NCBI RefSeq assembly: GCF_039536245.1
Contig: NZ_BAAAYN010000047.1
Location: forward strand, 140,105 to 204,104
DNA: 64,000 nucleotides
Reading direction: 5' to 3'
Source: Cryptosporangium minutisporangium
GTDB lineage: Bacteria > Actinomycetota > Actinomycetes > Mycobacteriales > Cryptosporangiaceae
Part shown: piece by piece, positions 22,496 through 30,850 of the stretch
How positions within the stretch are numbered: position 1 is the first letter of the stretch
Layout of the letters: every line of letters starts with the position of its first letter
Translations under genes and position numbers: made by a program
Notes under the pieces: generated by a model
The model's database searches: none
What the model saw: the letters and a program-made list of their open reading frames with translations, nothing else
What the model was told of the DNA's origin: nothing

Positions 22496-23782
22496 CAGTT
22501 GAACGAAGAGCAGAAGCACCGGAAAGATCATGCTGAGCGCGTACTCGTGCCAGGCCAACCGCCCGAGCCAGACCAAGGCACCGCCGAGCAGCACTACGAC
22601 GCCGAGCAGTCCGACGGCCCATCGCCGCGCCAACCACCGGGCTCCGTCACCGATCGCTGCCCGGGCGAGCACCGCCGTGGCCGGCCGGTTCCGTCCTCGC
22701 TGCAGCAACACCGTGCTCGGAGACAGAACGCGCAGCACGTCCGTCGACCCGCCGGGGACGAGTCGGCGGACGTCCGCGAGCGCCTCGAGGAACGGCCACA
22801 CGGTCCACATCGACCGGCTCGCGACGCTGTCCCCGCCGGGCCACCGTCCGTCCAGGCTTTGGGTGGCGAGGATCGTCCGAACACTCTGCACGACGAGATC
22901 GAGCCGCACCCCGTCCGGCGCGCGGGTCAGCGCGGAGAGTGCATACGGAAGACCGGGATGCCACACCGTGCTCTGCCAGGTGAAACCCTTGACGTTGTCC
23001 TCCGCCAGCGACACGTTGTACTCCTCAGTCCTCGCGTCCTCGTCGTGGATGCGGCCAGTCTTCACGTTCCCGGCGAGCCAGGCGTATCCCGCCGCGAGTG
23101 CGTCGGTCACGTCCTCGCGCCGGCGCCGCAGCTGCAGGTCGGCGAGGGTCGTGAGCACGATCGCGGTATGGGTCACGGTCGGTGGTCCACCCGGCACCTC
23201 GCCCCACGCCCGGGCCCGGAGATCACGGCTCTGGAGCAACCACTCGACGCCGGACCGCACACCTGGGTCGAACGGCTCCGCAACCGTCAAGGCGCGGATC
23301 GCCATGGCCGTCAGCCAGATCCGGGAGGACTGCCCCCGGAACGATCCCCAGCCGCCGTCAGCGTTCTGATTGAAGAGCAGCCAGCGACCGGCACGGCGAA
23401 GGTCCGGACCGTCGGCCGCGAACGCGAGACCGGCCCGGTGCAGCAGCCACGTCACCAGGGCCGTCGCCTCAGTCACCGGTCGGCCGACGCTGGTGTTCAC
23501 CGCCCAGCCGCGGTCGAGCGTCGGATCTGCGGCCGTGATCTGACGTTCGCGGAGGAACGCGAGCGCAGCCGGGAGGGGGTCGAAGTCTCGCCCGAACACG
23601 AGGAAGGCGGCGAGCCCGGCTGCGGTCGCGGACGGTCCCGGCTGATCGGCGTCGAGCCGGTGATACCAACCGGCACTTCCTGGGCTGCTCCGGTACGTGT
23701 GCCGCAGCAGCCCGAGCGCGCGCTCCACGCAGGCGTCGACCTCGCCGAAGTCGAGAGTGGGTAAGCCTCCGCGATCACTCAC
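22466..23782 (-). CDS. Terpene-cyclase/prenyltransferase-like alpha-toroid with C-terminal membrane anchor
   Basis: 438 residues. Repeated helical pairs with QW-like motifs (NADGGWGSFRGQ near 143; SLDGRWPGGD near 317) indicate the alpha/alpha toroid of squalene-hopene cyclases and prenyltransferases, but the class II catalytic DxDD motif is absent and the size is about two-thirds of a full cyclase. Two C-terminal transmembrane helices (WAVGLLGVVVLLGGALVWLG; ALSMIFPVLLLFVQLLLG) would anchor it. The GTG start lies 37 bp after the methyltransferase stop, with AGGAG upstream. It is the last gene of a HIT-methyltransferase-toroid operon. A binding or scaffold role, or a non-canonical cyclase, is possible. 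Confidence 0.75.
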   Translation of the reverse strand: MSDRGGLPTLDFGEVDACVERALGLLRHTYRSSPGSAGWYHRLDADQPGPSATAAGLAAFLVFGRDFDPLPAALAFLRERQITAADPTLDRGWAVNTSVGRPVTEATALVTWLLHRAGLAFAADGPDLRRAGRWLLFNQNADGGWGSFRGQSSRIWLTAMAIRALTVAEPFDPGVRSGVEWLLQSRDLRARAWGEVPGGPPTVTHTAIVLTTLADLQLRRRREDVTDALAAGYAWLAGNVKTGRIHDEDARTEEYNVSLAEDNVKGFTWQSTVWHPGLPYALSALTRAPDGVRLDLVVQSVRTILATQSLDGRWPGGDSVASRSMWTVWPFLEALADVRRLVPGGSTDVLRVLSPSTVLLQRGRNRPATAVLARAAIGDGARWLARRWAVGLLGVVVLLGGALVWLGRLAWHEYALSMIFPVLLLFVQLLLGRRGPPT

Positions 23783-23818
23783 TCCACGGAGTGTCTCCTG
23801 TGCGGTGCGTGCTGGAGG

Positions 23819-24493
23819 TCAAAACGAGCGACGTGCGACCAGACGGAGGAAGTGGCTCTGCTCGGGGCTGGCGTACTGCCCGGAGTAGGAGTCGATACGG
23901 TCGATCGCCCAGTCGGCCAGCAGGTCCTTGAGTTCGTGCTCGGTGAAGAATCGTCGGATGCGGCCCTTACGCAACCACGTGTGATGCGCGAGCCGGTCTC
24001 CCTGGCCGCAGTACGGGTCGTCAACCGACTTGACGACGAGCACCAGCACGCCACCCGGCCGCAGCACACGGGCGGCCTCCAGGCAGATGGCCTGGGTGGT
24101 CGGCTCGTCGAAGTACTGGATCGCCAAATGGCTGAAGATCCCGTCGAAGGCCCGGTCCGCATAGGGCAGCGGCTCGACCAGGTCATGGCAGCGGACTCGG
24201 CCGTGCGCGTCCGAACCACCGACCCGTCGCAGCGCCTCCCGCGCCTGTCGGACCGCCACCGGCGAATAGTCCAGTCCGTGGGCATCGAGACCGCCCTGGG
24301 CAAAGGCGGCGACGTCATGGCCCTGACCGCAGCCGAGGTCCAGCACCCGGCGCGACGCAGACTCGGCGAGCAGGTCGAGGAAGACACGGCGGGACTCGCG
24401 GTGGCCCGGATCGTCTCCGGTCGCACCGCGCCGTGCGTGCCAGTCGTTCCAGAACGCGAGTTGATCCGGGAAGTGGACCGAGGTGTTAAGCAT
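23819..24493 (-). CDS. Class I SAM-dependent methyltransferase
   Basis: 224 residues. Motif I is VLDLGCGQGHDVA at 50-62, followed by the acidic loop GLDYSPVAVRQA, motif IV-like FDGIFSHLAIQYF and post-motif VLRPGGVLVLVVKS, the usual Rossmann methyltransferase order. Substrate not deducible. ATG 24493 is preceded by GAGGA with good spacing and starts 13 bp after the HIT-like gene stop, so the pair is co-transcribed. Longer upstream frames lie within the HIT gene and are rejected. Confidence 0.88.
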   Translation of the reverse strand: MLNTSVHFPDQLAFWNDWHARRGATGDDPGHRESRRVFLDLLAESASRRVLDLGCGQGHDVAAFAQGGLDAHGLDYSPVAVRQAREALRRVGGSDAHGRVRCHDLVEPLPYADRAFDGIFSHLAIQYFDEPTTQAICLEAARVLRPGGVLVLVVKSVDDPYCGQGDRLAHHTWLRKGRIRRFFTEHELKDLLADWAIDRIDSYSGQYASPEQSHFLRLVARRSF

Positions 24494-24506
24494 GTTCCTC
24501 AATCGA

Positions 24507-25190
24507 TCAGGCGCTCGACGCCAGCGTTGGCGGGGATGAACGCGGGGTGCCGCACGGTTCGGATTGAAGCCCCTCGTGGGTCTTACGCAGGTTTTCCCAT
24601 CCGGGACACACCGCGTAGTCCCATTCCTGCGGCCGCCCGAGTACATGAGCAATGCGACGACGGAAAAACTGGGAGACTCCGGGATCTGAAGCGAGACAGA
24701 CGGCTCCGCCGGGCTCCTGATACAGGAGATAACCCTCGGCGGAATCACCCGGGGCAGTATGCACCGCCTCAGCTAACGTCGGGTAACAATCCACAGGGAG
24801 TTCGAGCGCCGTGAATGAATAGTGGCCGGGAACTATGTGGACGTGCGAGTGCACCAAACAGGCCGACCGGCGCCGACACGCCTCCTCGCACGAACCGTGC
24901 TCGAAGAGCGTCGCCGGGCCGAGACAGTCCTCCACCCGACGCCGCACCTCGGTCACGAACTGCAGGAACGTGACCTTGTCCGGACTCGGCAGGCGACGCA
25001 CGGACGGCGCGTGCCGGGCCGGGGCAGCGAGTACGTAACCGGGCACCAACGACCCCACAGCCGCGATCGCCACCGCGGTACCGTCACGACGAAAAAGCGG
25101 CGTGTCGTACCAGGGAAGCGCCTCCCCCTCCTCGCAATAGGCCGCGCAGAACGGACAGTCGTCCAAAGTAGTGCGGTAGTCGATCTCCAT
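24507..25190 (-). CDS. HIT-like (histidine triad) nucleotide hydrolase/transferase
   Basis: 227 residues. An N-terminal CPFC (12-15) resembles the zinc pair of HINT/Fhit relatives; GYVLAAPARHAPSV (51-64) is the HIT strand-turn; and HSHVHIV (114-120) is the histidine triad HxHxHxx. The following segment (GHYSFTALELP) and about 100 further residues are not typical of small HIT proteins. Family members release AMP from aminoacyl-AMP, dinucleoside polyphosphates or adenylyl sulfate. ATG 25190 has GGGGG upstream. It is the first gene of the operon and downstream of cysNC on the same strand (200-bp gap). Base composition is lower in GC than its neighbours. Confidence 0.72.
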   Translation of the reverse strand: MEIDYRTTLDDCPFCAAYCEEGEALPWYDTPLFRRDGTAVAIAAVGSLVPGYVLAAPARHAPSVRRLPSPDKVTFLQFVTEVRRRVEDCLGPATLFEHGSCEEACRRRSACLVHSHVHIVPGHYSFTALELPVDCYPTLAEAVHTAPGDSAEGYLLYQEPGGAVCLASDPGVSQFFRRRIAHVLGRPQEWDYAVCPGWENLRKTHEGLQSEPCGTPRSSPPTLASSA

Positions 25191-25389
25191 CACAGCGGCC
25201 CCCACCGTGCGACGAGCATCCCTGCCGCAGCGCGCCACAATTTCGCTGCAAGCAATTACCGGAACGCACCGAGCGTAGCAGTCGGGTCGCTCGACGCAAT
25301 ATTCGCGGAAGATTGACCGTGGAATCGAACGCATGAACACAAAGTCGTGTCACTTTTCACAGTGCACACTCATCCGCTCGCCAGTCACG
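25191..25389 (-). promoter_or_regulatory. Probable promoter region of the HIT operon
   Basis: This 199-bp gap after cysNC is clearly AT-richer than its surroundings (about half A/T at 25321-25380). On the minus strand TTGCGT and TACGCT stand 16 bp apart around 25268-25300, a plausible sigma-70-like pair. A short frame continues upstream of the HIT start but has no family similarity. Confidence 0.35.
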
Positions 25390-27294
25390 CTATTCAGGTA
25401 GCCCGGATGGCGGAGTCACCAGAAGAGCGGCGACGAGGGCGGCCATCGTCGTCGGATCGCCGTCGGACGGGCGGAGCACCAGGTCCGGTGACTCCGGCGG
25501 CTCGTAGGGCGCGTCAACGCCGGTCAAGCCGGGCTCGCCGCGCGCGTAGAGCCCCTTCGGATCGCGCGCCGCACAGACGTCGACCGGGGTGTCCACGAAC
25601 ACCTCGACGAACGGCAGGCCGGCGGCCCGGTGCCCCGCCCGCACCGCGTCCCGGTCGGCGCGGTACGGACTCACCAGCGATACCACGGCCACCGTGCCGG
25701 CGTCCGCGAACAGCCTGGCGACCTCGCCCACCCGGCGCACGTTCTCGGCCCGGTCGGCCGGGGTGAAGCCCAGGTCGGCACAGAGCCCGTGCCGCAGGTT
25801 GTCCCCGTCGAGCAGGTAGGCGGGGCGCCCGGCGGCGACCAGGCGCCGCTCCAGCTCGACCGCGACCGACGACTTCCCCGACGCCGGCAGTCCGGTGAGC
25901 CACACGGTGGCTCCGCGCGATTCACGTTCGGCGCGTGTCACCCCGGAGGCGTGCCACGTCACCGCAGGCGATGTTGTCACCGTCGGCGATGTCACCGAGG
26001 GGGACCGGGCCGGCACCGCGGCGGACGATGCGGGCAGGGGCGGAGCCGCCGGTCCGGTGAGCATCCCGGCCGCGACGGTCTCGTTCGTCACCTCGTCGAC
26101 CAGGATGAAGCCGCCGGTCGCCCGGTTGCGCCGGTACGGGTCGAACGCCAGCGGCTGCTGCGTGTGCAGACGCACCCGGCCGATCTGGTTGAGCCGCAGG
26201 TCGGTCGCGGCCGGATCCCGATGCAGCGTGTTCACGTCCAAGCGGTACTCCAATGCGCTGACCTGCGCCCGCGTCTGGAGGGTGGTGTGCCGCAGGACGT
26301 ACCGGCCACCGACCGTCAGCGCGCTGCGCTCGGCGAACCAGCAGAGCATCGCGTCGAGGTCAGACCCCACGTGCGGCCGGTTCCCCGGCCGGCACAGCAG
26401 GTCACCCCGGCCGACGTCGAGGTCGTCGGCGAGTTCCAGCGTGACCGCCTGGGGCGCGAACGCTTCCTCCAGCCGGATGCCGCCCGGCGCCCAGATCGCC
26501 CGGACGGTGGTCGCGAACCCGCTCGGTAGCGCGACGACCTCGTCCCCCGCCCGCATGACCCCGCCGCCGAGCGTGCCGGAATAACCGCGGAAGTCCCCGG
26601 AGCGGATCACGTACTGCACCGGGAACCGGACGTCGATCAGGTTCCGGTCGGACGCGACGTGGACCTGCTCCAGGTGGTGCAGCAGCGGCAACCCTTCGTA
26701 CCAGGGCATGTTCACGCTGCGGTGGACGACGTTGTCGCCGTGCAGTGCGGCGACCGGGATGACGCTGAGGTCGTGCACGTCCAGCCGGGCGGCGAAGCGC
26801 TCGAAGTCGGCGCTGATCTCGTCGAACCGCTCGGCGGAGAACCCGACCAGGTCCATCTTGTTGACGCAGAGCACCACGTGCGGGACGCCGAGCAGGCTGG
26901 CCAGGAACGCGTGCCGCCGCGACTGCTCGGTCAGCCCCTTCTCCGCGTCCACCAGGATCAGCGCCAGGTCCGCGTTGGACGCCCCGGTCACCATGTTCCG
27001 GGTGTACTGGACGTGGCCCGGCGTGTCGGCGACGACGAACGAGCGCTTCGGCGTCGCGAAGTAGCGGTAGGCGACGTCGATCGTGATGCCCTGCTCGCGC
27101 TCCGCCCGCAACCCGTCGGTGAGCAGCGCGAGGTTGAGTTCCTCACCGCGGTCGCGGCTGGCCTGCTCGACCGCGGCGAGCTGGTCGGTGAACGTCGACT
27201 TCGAGTCGTAGAGCAGCCGGCCGACCAGCGTGGACTTGCCGTCGTCGACGCTGCCGGCGGTGGCGATGCGCAGGGTCCTGGGTGCGCGCGACAT
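25390..27294 (-). CDS. cysNC: Bifunctional sulfate adenylyltransferase large subunit / adenylylsulfate kinase
   Basis: 634 residues. Residues 1-430 are a CysN GTPase: P-loop GSVDDGKST, switch DVAYRYFATPKRSF, G3 DTPGHVQY, G4 NKMD. A Ser/Thr/Pro-rich linker (about 425-450, with repeated TSPxVT) leads to a CysC kinase: P-loop GLPASGKSS, DGDNLRHGLCADLGF, and the DPKGLYARG motif. CysN drives APS formation with CysD; CysC phosphorylates APS to PAPS, the donor for sulfotransferases. The ATG overlaps the cysD stop (TGATG). A sulfotransferase gene lies about 3.5 kb away in the divergent unit. Confidence 0.95.
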   Translation of the reverse strand: MSRAPRTLRIATAGSVDDGKSTLVGRLLYDSKSTFTDQLAAVEQASRDRGEELNLALLTDGLRAEREQGITIDVAYRYFATPKRSFVVADTPGHVQYTRNMVTGASNADLALILVDAEKGLTEQSRRHAFLASLLGVPHVVLCVNKMDLVGFSAERFDEISADFERFAARLDVHDLSVIPVAALHGDNVVHRSVNMPWYEGLPLLHHLEQVHVASDRNLIDVRFPVQYVIRSGDFRGYSGTLGGGVMRAGDEVVALPSGFATTVRAIWAPGGIRLEEAFAPQAVTLELADDLDVGRGDLLCRPGNRPHVGSDLDAMLCWFAERSALTVGGRYVLRHTTLQTRAQVSALEYRLDVNTLHRDPAATDLRLNQIGRVRLHTQQPLAFDPYRRNRATGGFILVDEVTNETVAAGMLTGPAAPPLPASSAAVPARSPSVTSPTVTTSPAVTWHASGVTRAERESRGATVWLTGLPASGKSSVAVELERRLVAAGRPAYLLDGDNLRHGLCADLGFTPADRAENVRRVGEVARLFADAGTVAVVSLVSPYRADRDAVRAGHRAAGLPFVEVFVDTPVDVCAARDPKGLYARGEPGLTGVDAPYEPPESPDLVLRPSDGDPTTMAALVAALLVTPPSGLPE

Positions 27295-28208
27295 CAGAAG
27301 TACCCCTCCCGCTTGCGGTCTTCCATGCCGGCCGCGGAGATCCGGTCGTCGGCCCTGGTCGCGCCGCGCTCGGTGATCCGGCTGGCGGCGATCTCGGCCA
27401 CCACGTCGTCCGGGGTGGCGGCCGTCGACGTGACGCAGCCGGTGCAGGTGGCGTCGCCGACCGTGCGGAACCGGACCGTGGCCTCGGCGGGCTCCTCGCC
27501 GTCGAGCAGCGTCAGGAACCGGGTGTGCGCGAGCAGCATGCCGTCCCGGGCGACGACCGGCCGGCGGTGCGCGTAGTAGAGCGACGGCAGCGCGATGCCC
27601 TCGTCCCGGATGTAGCGCCAGATGTCCAGCTCGGTCCAGTTCGACAGCGGGAACACCCGGATGTGCTCGCCGGGGCGGTGGCGGCCGTTGTAGAGATTCC
27701 ACAGCTCCGGGCGCTGCCCGCGCGGGTCCCACTGACCGAACCGGTCGCGGAAGCTGAACACCCGCTCCTTCGCCCGCGCTTTCTCCTCGTCCCGCCGGGC
27801 GCCACCGAACACCGCGTCGAACCGGTGCTCGGCGATCGTCCGCAGCAGGGTCGTCGTCTGCAGGCGGTTGCGGCTGGCGGCCGGTCCGTGTTCCTCGACC
27901 GCGGCTCCGCTGTCGATGTCGTCCTGGACCTTCCCGACGATCAACCGGACGCCGAGCCGCTGCACGGTCTCGTCCCGGAAGGCGATGACCTCGTCGAAGT
28001 TGTGGCCGGTGTCGACGTGCAGGACACCGAACGGCAGCGGAGCGGGCGAGAAGGCCTTCACCGCGAGGTGCAGCATCACGACGGAGTCCTTGCCCCCGGA
28101 GAACAGCAGCACCGGACGCTCGAACGTCGCCGCGACCTCACGGACGATGTGGACCGACTCGGCCTCCAGCGCCTCCAGGTGCGTCATCTCATACGTTCCG
28201 GTCGTCAT
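27294..28208 (-). CDS. cysD: Sulfate adenylyltransferase subunit 2
   Basis: 304 residues, normal for CysD. The PP-loop is LLFSGGKDSVVMLHLA near residue 36, followed by HVDTGHNFDEV, VFGGARRDEEKARAKER and the C-terminal RFRTVGDATCTGCV, MEDRKREGYF. It binds ATP and sulfate to make adenylyl sulfate together with CysN. ATG 28208 is chosen because GGAGGAG lies immediately upstream at ideal spacing. It is the first gene of the leftward unit cysD-cysNC; the divergent promoter region carries a KstR-like palindrome at 28242-28255. Confidence 0.95.
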   Translation of the reverse strand: MTTGTYEMTHLEALEAESVHIVREVAATFERPVLLFSGGKDSVVMLHLAVKAFSPAPLPFGVLHVDTGHNFDEVIAFRDETVQRLGVRLIVGKVQDDIDSGAAVEEHGPAASRNRLQTTTLLRTIAEHRFDAVFGGARRDEEKARAKERVFSFRDRFGQWDPRGQRPELWNLYNGRHRPGEHIRVFPLSNWTELDIWRYIRDEGIALPSLYYAHRRPVVARDGMLLAHTRFLTLLDGEEPAEATVRFRTVGDATCTGCVTSTAATPDDVVAEIAASRITERGATRADDRISAAGMEDRKREGYF

Positions 28209-28241
28209 GGTCTCCTCCGGGAAGAGCGTGGCCTTCCGAAT

Positions 28242-28255
28242 TAGAACAGGTTCTT
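28242..28255. promoter_or_regulatory. KstR-like operator (TAGAACAGGTTCTT)
   Basis: The core AAC-N2-GTT inside an AGAAC/GTTCT inverted repeat matches the KstR consensus TnnAACnnGTTnnA except for the last base. It sits in the 81-bp divergent region between cysD and the SnoaL-like gene, so one regulator could control both directions. Confidence 0.55.
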
Positions 28256-28289
28256 GTGCTGAGGTGAAGTAAGCGGGAGGCTGTGGGGC

Positions 28290-28796
28290 ATGGAGAGCCG
28301 CACACTCGACTACCTGCTCACGCTGGAGGACCTCCGCCAGCTGAAGTACCGCTACCTGCGTAGCGTCGACCACAAGTTGTGGGACGAGCTAGCCGACACG
28401 CTGACCGAGGACGCGGTCGCGGACTACGGCACGCCCGCGATGGGCGGTGACAACCTATTACTGACCGGCCGGACCGCGATCGTGGAGTTCATGCGGAAGA
28501 ACCTCGGCCCCGGGCTGATCAGCGTTCACCTGGCGGGGCAGCCCGAGCTCTCGGTGAACGGCGATCAAGCGACCGGCACCTGGGGGTTCTCCGACCTGAT
28601 CATCGCGCCGGAGTACAAGGTCGTCATCCAGGGCGCCGCCTTCTACGAGGACACCTACCGGCGCGGCGACGACGGAGTGTGGCGGATCAGCCGCACCGGC
28701 TACACCCGCACCTACGAAGCGTCGATGTCACTCGACGACCTGCCGAGCTTCCGGCTGACCGCGAACCGCTGGGCGGACGCGACAGCGAACCCGTGA
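28290..28796 (+). CDS. SnoaL-like (NTF2-fold) protein
   Basis: 168 residues of the SnoaL_4/ketosteroid-isomerase-like fold. An N-terminal helix pair (LTLEDLRQLKYRYLRSVDHKL) is followed by DWDEL-like acidic residues, DAVADYGTPAMGG, and a curved beta-sheet ending VWRISRTGYTRTYE. The fold serves hydratases, isomerases and dehydratases acting on hydrophobic substrates, but no catalytic dyad can be assigned with confidence. It is the first gene downstream of the KstR-like box; a second such box follows before the DUF1214 gene. Confidence 0.8.
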   Translation: MESRTLDYLLTLEDLRQLKYRYLRSVDHKLWDELADTLTEDAVADYGTPAMGGDNLLLTGRTAIVEFMRKNLGPGLISVHLAGQPELSVNGDQATGTWGFSDLIIAPEYKVVIQGAAFYEDTYRRGDDGVWRISRTGYTRTYEASMSLDDLPSFRLTANRWADATANP

Positions 28797-28811
28797 ACGT
28801 TGACGGCTGAT

Positions 28812-28825
28812 CAGAACGCGTTCTA
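28812..28825. promoter_or_regulatory. KstR-like operator (CAGAACGCGTTCTA)
   Basis: A perfect AGAACGCGTTCT palindrome with AAC-N2-GTT core, 31 bp upstream of the DUF1214 gene start. It matches TnnAACnnGTTnnA except for the first base. It is the second such site within 600 bp. Confidence 0.55.
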
Positions 28826-28855
28826 GTGTTCGTCCACCTCGTGGAAGGGGGTCCG

Positions 28856-30025
28856 GTGCTGACGCAGCCGTTTGCGGACGCCATCGCCGAAGCCGAGAAG
28901 ATCATCGCCGACGCGCCGCACGTCCGTACCGAGCAGGACCTGCTCGAGGGGTACGAGTACCTGGCCGGAAGCATCAAGGCGTCCCTGCACATGGCGTGGG
29001 CGTACGACCGCGACTTCCCGTTCTTCGCGGAGTCGACCGGGCCGTATCACAAGATGGGCCTGGACAATCCGGACACGCTCTACTTCCACGCGAACCTCCG
29101 GGACGACGCCGAGTACGTCGTCACCGGGCGGCGGGGCACCACCCGCGACCTGAGCTTCCAGGTGCTGTCCGGTGACTACTCCCCCGCCGAGGTGCCGGAC
29201 AGCCCGGCCGCGTTCGACGACCGGTCGATCGACATCGCCGACGACGGGACGTTCGAGCTGCGGTTCGGTCCGGAGCCGGCGGCCGGGCGGCGCAACTACG
29301 TGACGCTGGCCAAGGGCGCCTCGATGCTCGCCGTCCGCGAGGTCTACAGCGACTGGGGCGCCGAGGAACGCGGGGTGCTGAGCATCCGCCGGGCCGGCCT
29401 GGCCGGCGCCGCACCCACCCCGCCCACCGCCGAGCAGATGCGCAAGCGGTACCAGGTGGCCGGGAAGATGCTGCTCTCCCGGTTACGCACCTGGCTGCAG
29501 TTCCCGGAGTGGTTCTACCTGAAGCTGCCGGTCAACACGATGACCGAGCCCCGGCTCACGCCGGGCGGCCTGTCCACCCAGTACTCCGCGGTCGGGCACT
29601 ACGAGCTTCCCGACGACGTCGCGATGGTGGTCACCGTCCCGAAAGCCGACGTGCCGTACCAGGGAATGCAGCTCGGGAGCCGGTGGTACGTCTCGCTCGA
29701 CTACGTCAACCACCAGACGAGCCTCACCGCCGATCAGGCCAAGGTGGACCCGGACGGACGGATCCGGTTCGTGATCAGCGAGCGAAATCCCGGGCTGACG
29801 AACTGGCTGGAGCGCACCGGCCACGACCGCGGCTTCGTCCAGATCCGCTGGCAGCGGGTGTCGCAGGCACTCACCGCCGAGGACGGCCCGACCGTCGACC
29901 TGATTCCGGTGGACGAGCTGCCGGAGCGGCTGCCGTTCCACGCCGACCAGCGCATCACGCCGACCGACTGGGCCGCGCGGATCGCGGCCCGGCAGGACGG
30001 GTTCGCCGTCAGGATGCTCGGATGA
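28856..30025 (+). CDS. DUF1214-family protein
   Basis: 389 residues. The C-terminal part carries the DUF1214 pattern (SRWYVSLDYVNHQTSL, later RNPGLTNWLERTGHDRGFVQIRWQ), preceded by a larger N-terminal region with YHKMGLDNPDTLYFHA. I recall the same layout in the M. tuberculosis protein Rv3531c beside cholesterol genes. The GTG at 28856 is chosen because GGAAGGGGG stands just upstream; an earlier GTG at 28826 abuts the operator. Biochemical function unknown. The stop overlaps the next gene's ATG (ATGA). Confidence 0.75.
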   Translation: MLTQPFADAIAEAEKIIADAPHVRTEQDLLEGYEYLAGSIKASLHMAWAYDRDFPFFAESTGPYHKMGLDNPDTLYFHANLRDDAEYVVTGRRGTTRDLSFQVLSGDYSPAEVPDSPAAFDDRSIDIADDGTFELRFGPEPAAGRRNYVTLAKGASMLAVREVYSDWGAEERGVLSIRRAGLAGAAPTPPTAEQMRKRYQVAGKMLLSRLRTWLQFPEWFYLKLPVNTMTEPRLTPGGLSTQYSAVGHYELPDDVAMVVTVPKADVPYQGMQLGSRWYVSLDYVNHQTSLTADQAKVDPDGRIRFVISERNPGLTNWLERTGHDRGFVQIRWQRVSQALTAEDGPTVDLIPVDELPERLPFHADQRITPTDWAARIAARQDGFAVRMLG

Positions 30026-30804
30026 CCGGCCTCCTGACCGACAAGGTCGTCGTCGTCTCCGGAGTCGGGCCGGGCCTGGGCCGGTCGATCGCTCTGCGCA
30101 GCGCGGCGGCCGGTGCGGACGTCGTCCTGGCCGCCCGCACCGAGGCCCGACTGGTCGAGGTCGCGAAGGAAGTCACCGCGCTGGGGCGACGGGCGGTGAC
30201 GTTCCGGACCGACGTGCGCTCGGAGTCCGACACCGAGGCGCTGGTCGAAGGTGCGCTGACGGCGTTCGGGCGGGTCGACGCGTTGGTGAACAACGCGTTC
30301 GCGATCCCACCGCTGGAAGATCTGCTCGACGTCGACCTGGACGGGATCCGGCGTGGCTTCGAGACCAATGTGCTGGCCGCGCTCGCGCTCACCCGGCGGT
30401 TCCTCCCAGCGCTGCAGGACAGCGCGGGCGCGGTCGTCATGATCAACTCGGCCGTCCTGCGGCACTCCCGCCGCACGTTCGGCCCCTACAAGATGGCCAA
30501 GGCCAGCCTGCTGGCACTGGCGCAGAACCTCGCCACCGAGCTCGGCCCACGCGGTGTCCGGGTCAACTCGGTGGCCCCCGGTTACATCTGGGCCGACAAC
30601 CTGAAGTGGTATTTCAACTACCTCGCCGAGCAGCGCGGCGTCACCCAGCAGGACATCTACGACGAGACCGCGGCCGACCTCGATCTGCGCCGGCTGCCCG
30701 AGCCGGACGAGATCGCGGACGCGGTCGTCTTCCTCGCCTCGCCGATGGCCCGCGGCATCACCGGCCAGTGCCTCGACGTCAACTGCGGCGAGTTCCACCA
30801 CTGA
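30022..30804 (+). CDS. Short-chain dehydrogenase/reductase
   Basis: 260 residues. The cofactor-binding loop is VVSGVGPGLGRSIA, with an NNAFAIPP segment, catalytic Ser in INSAVLRH and YKMAK (Tyr-x3-Lys). The glycine loop GVGPGLG is less common than TGxxxGIG. It overlaps the DUF1214 gene by 4 bp and precedes the sulfotransferase gene by 46 bp. In M. tuberculosis an SDR (Rv3530c, from memory) occupies the same position between a DUF1214-like and a sulfotransferase-like gene, supporting a role in sterol or lipid metabolism. Confidence 0.88.
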   Translation: MTGLLTDKVVVVSGVGPGLGRSIALRSAAAGADVVLAARTEARLVEVAKEVTALGRRAVTFRTDVRSESDTEALVEGALTAFGRVDALVNNAFAIPPLEDLLDVDLDGIRRGFETNVLAALALTRRFLPALQDSAGAVVMINSAVLRHSRRTFGPYKMAKASLLALAQNLATELGPRGVRVNSVAPGYIWADNLKWYFNYLAEQRGVTQQDIYDETAADLDLRRLPEPDEIADAVVFLASPMARGITGQCLDVNCGEFHH

Positions 30805-30850
30805 CCACGTTGGCCGGCGGCCAACCACTGACCTCAACGAGGAGGCACCC

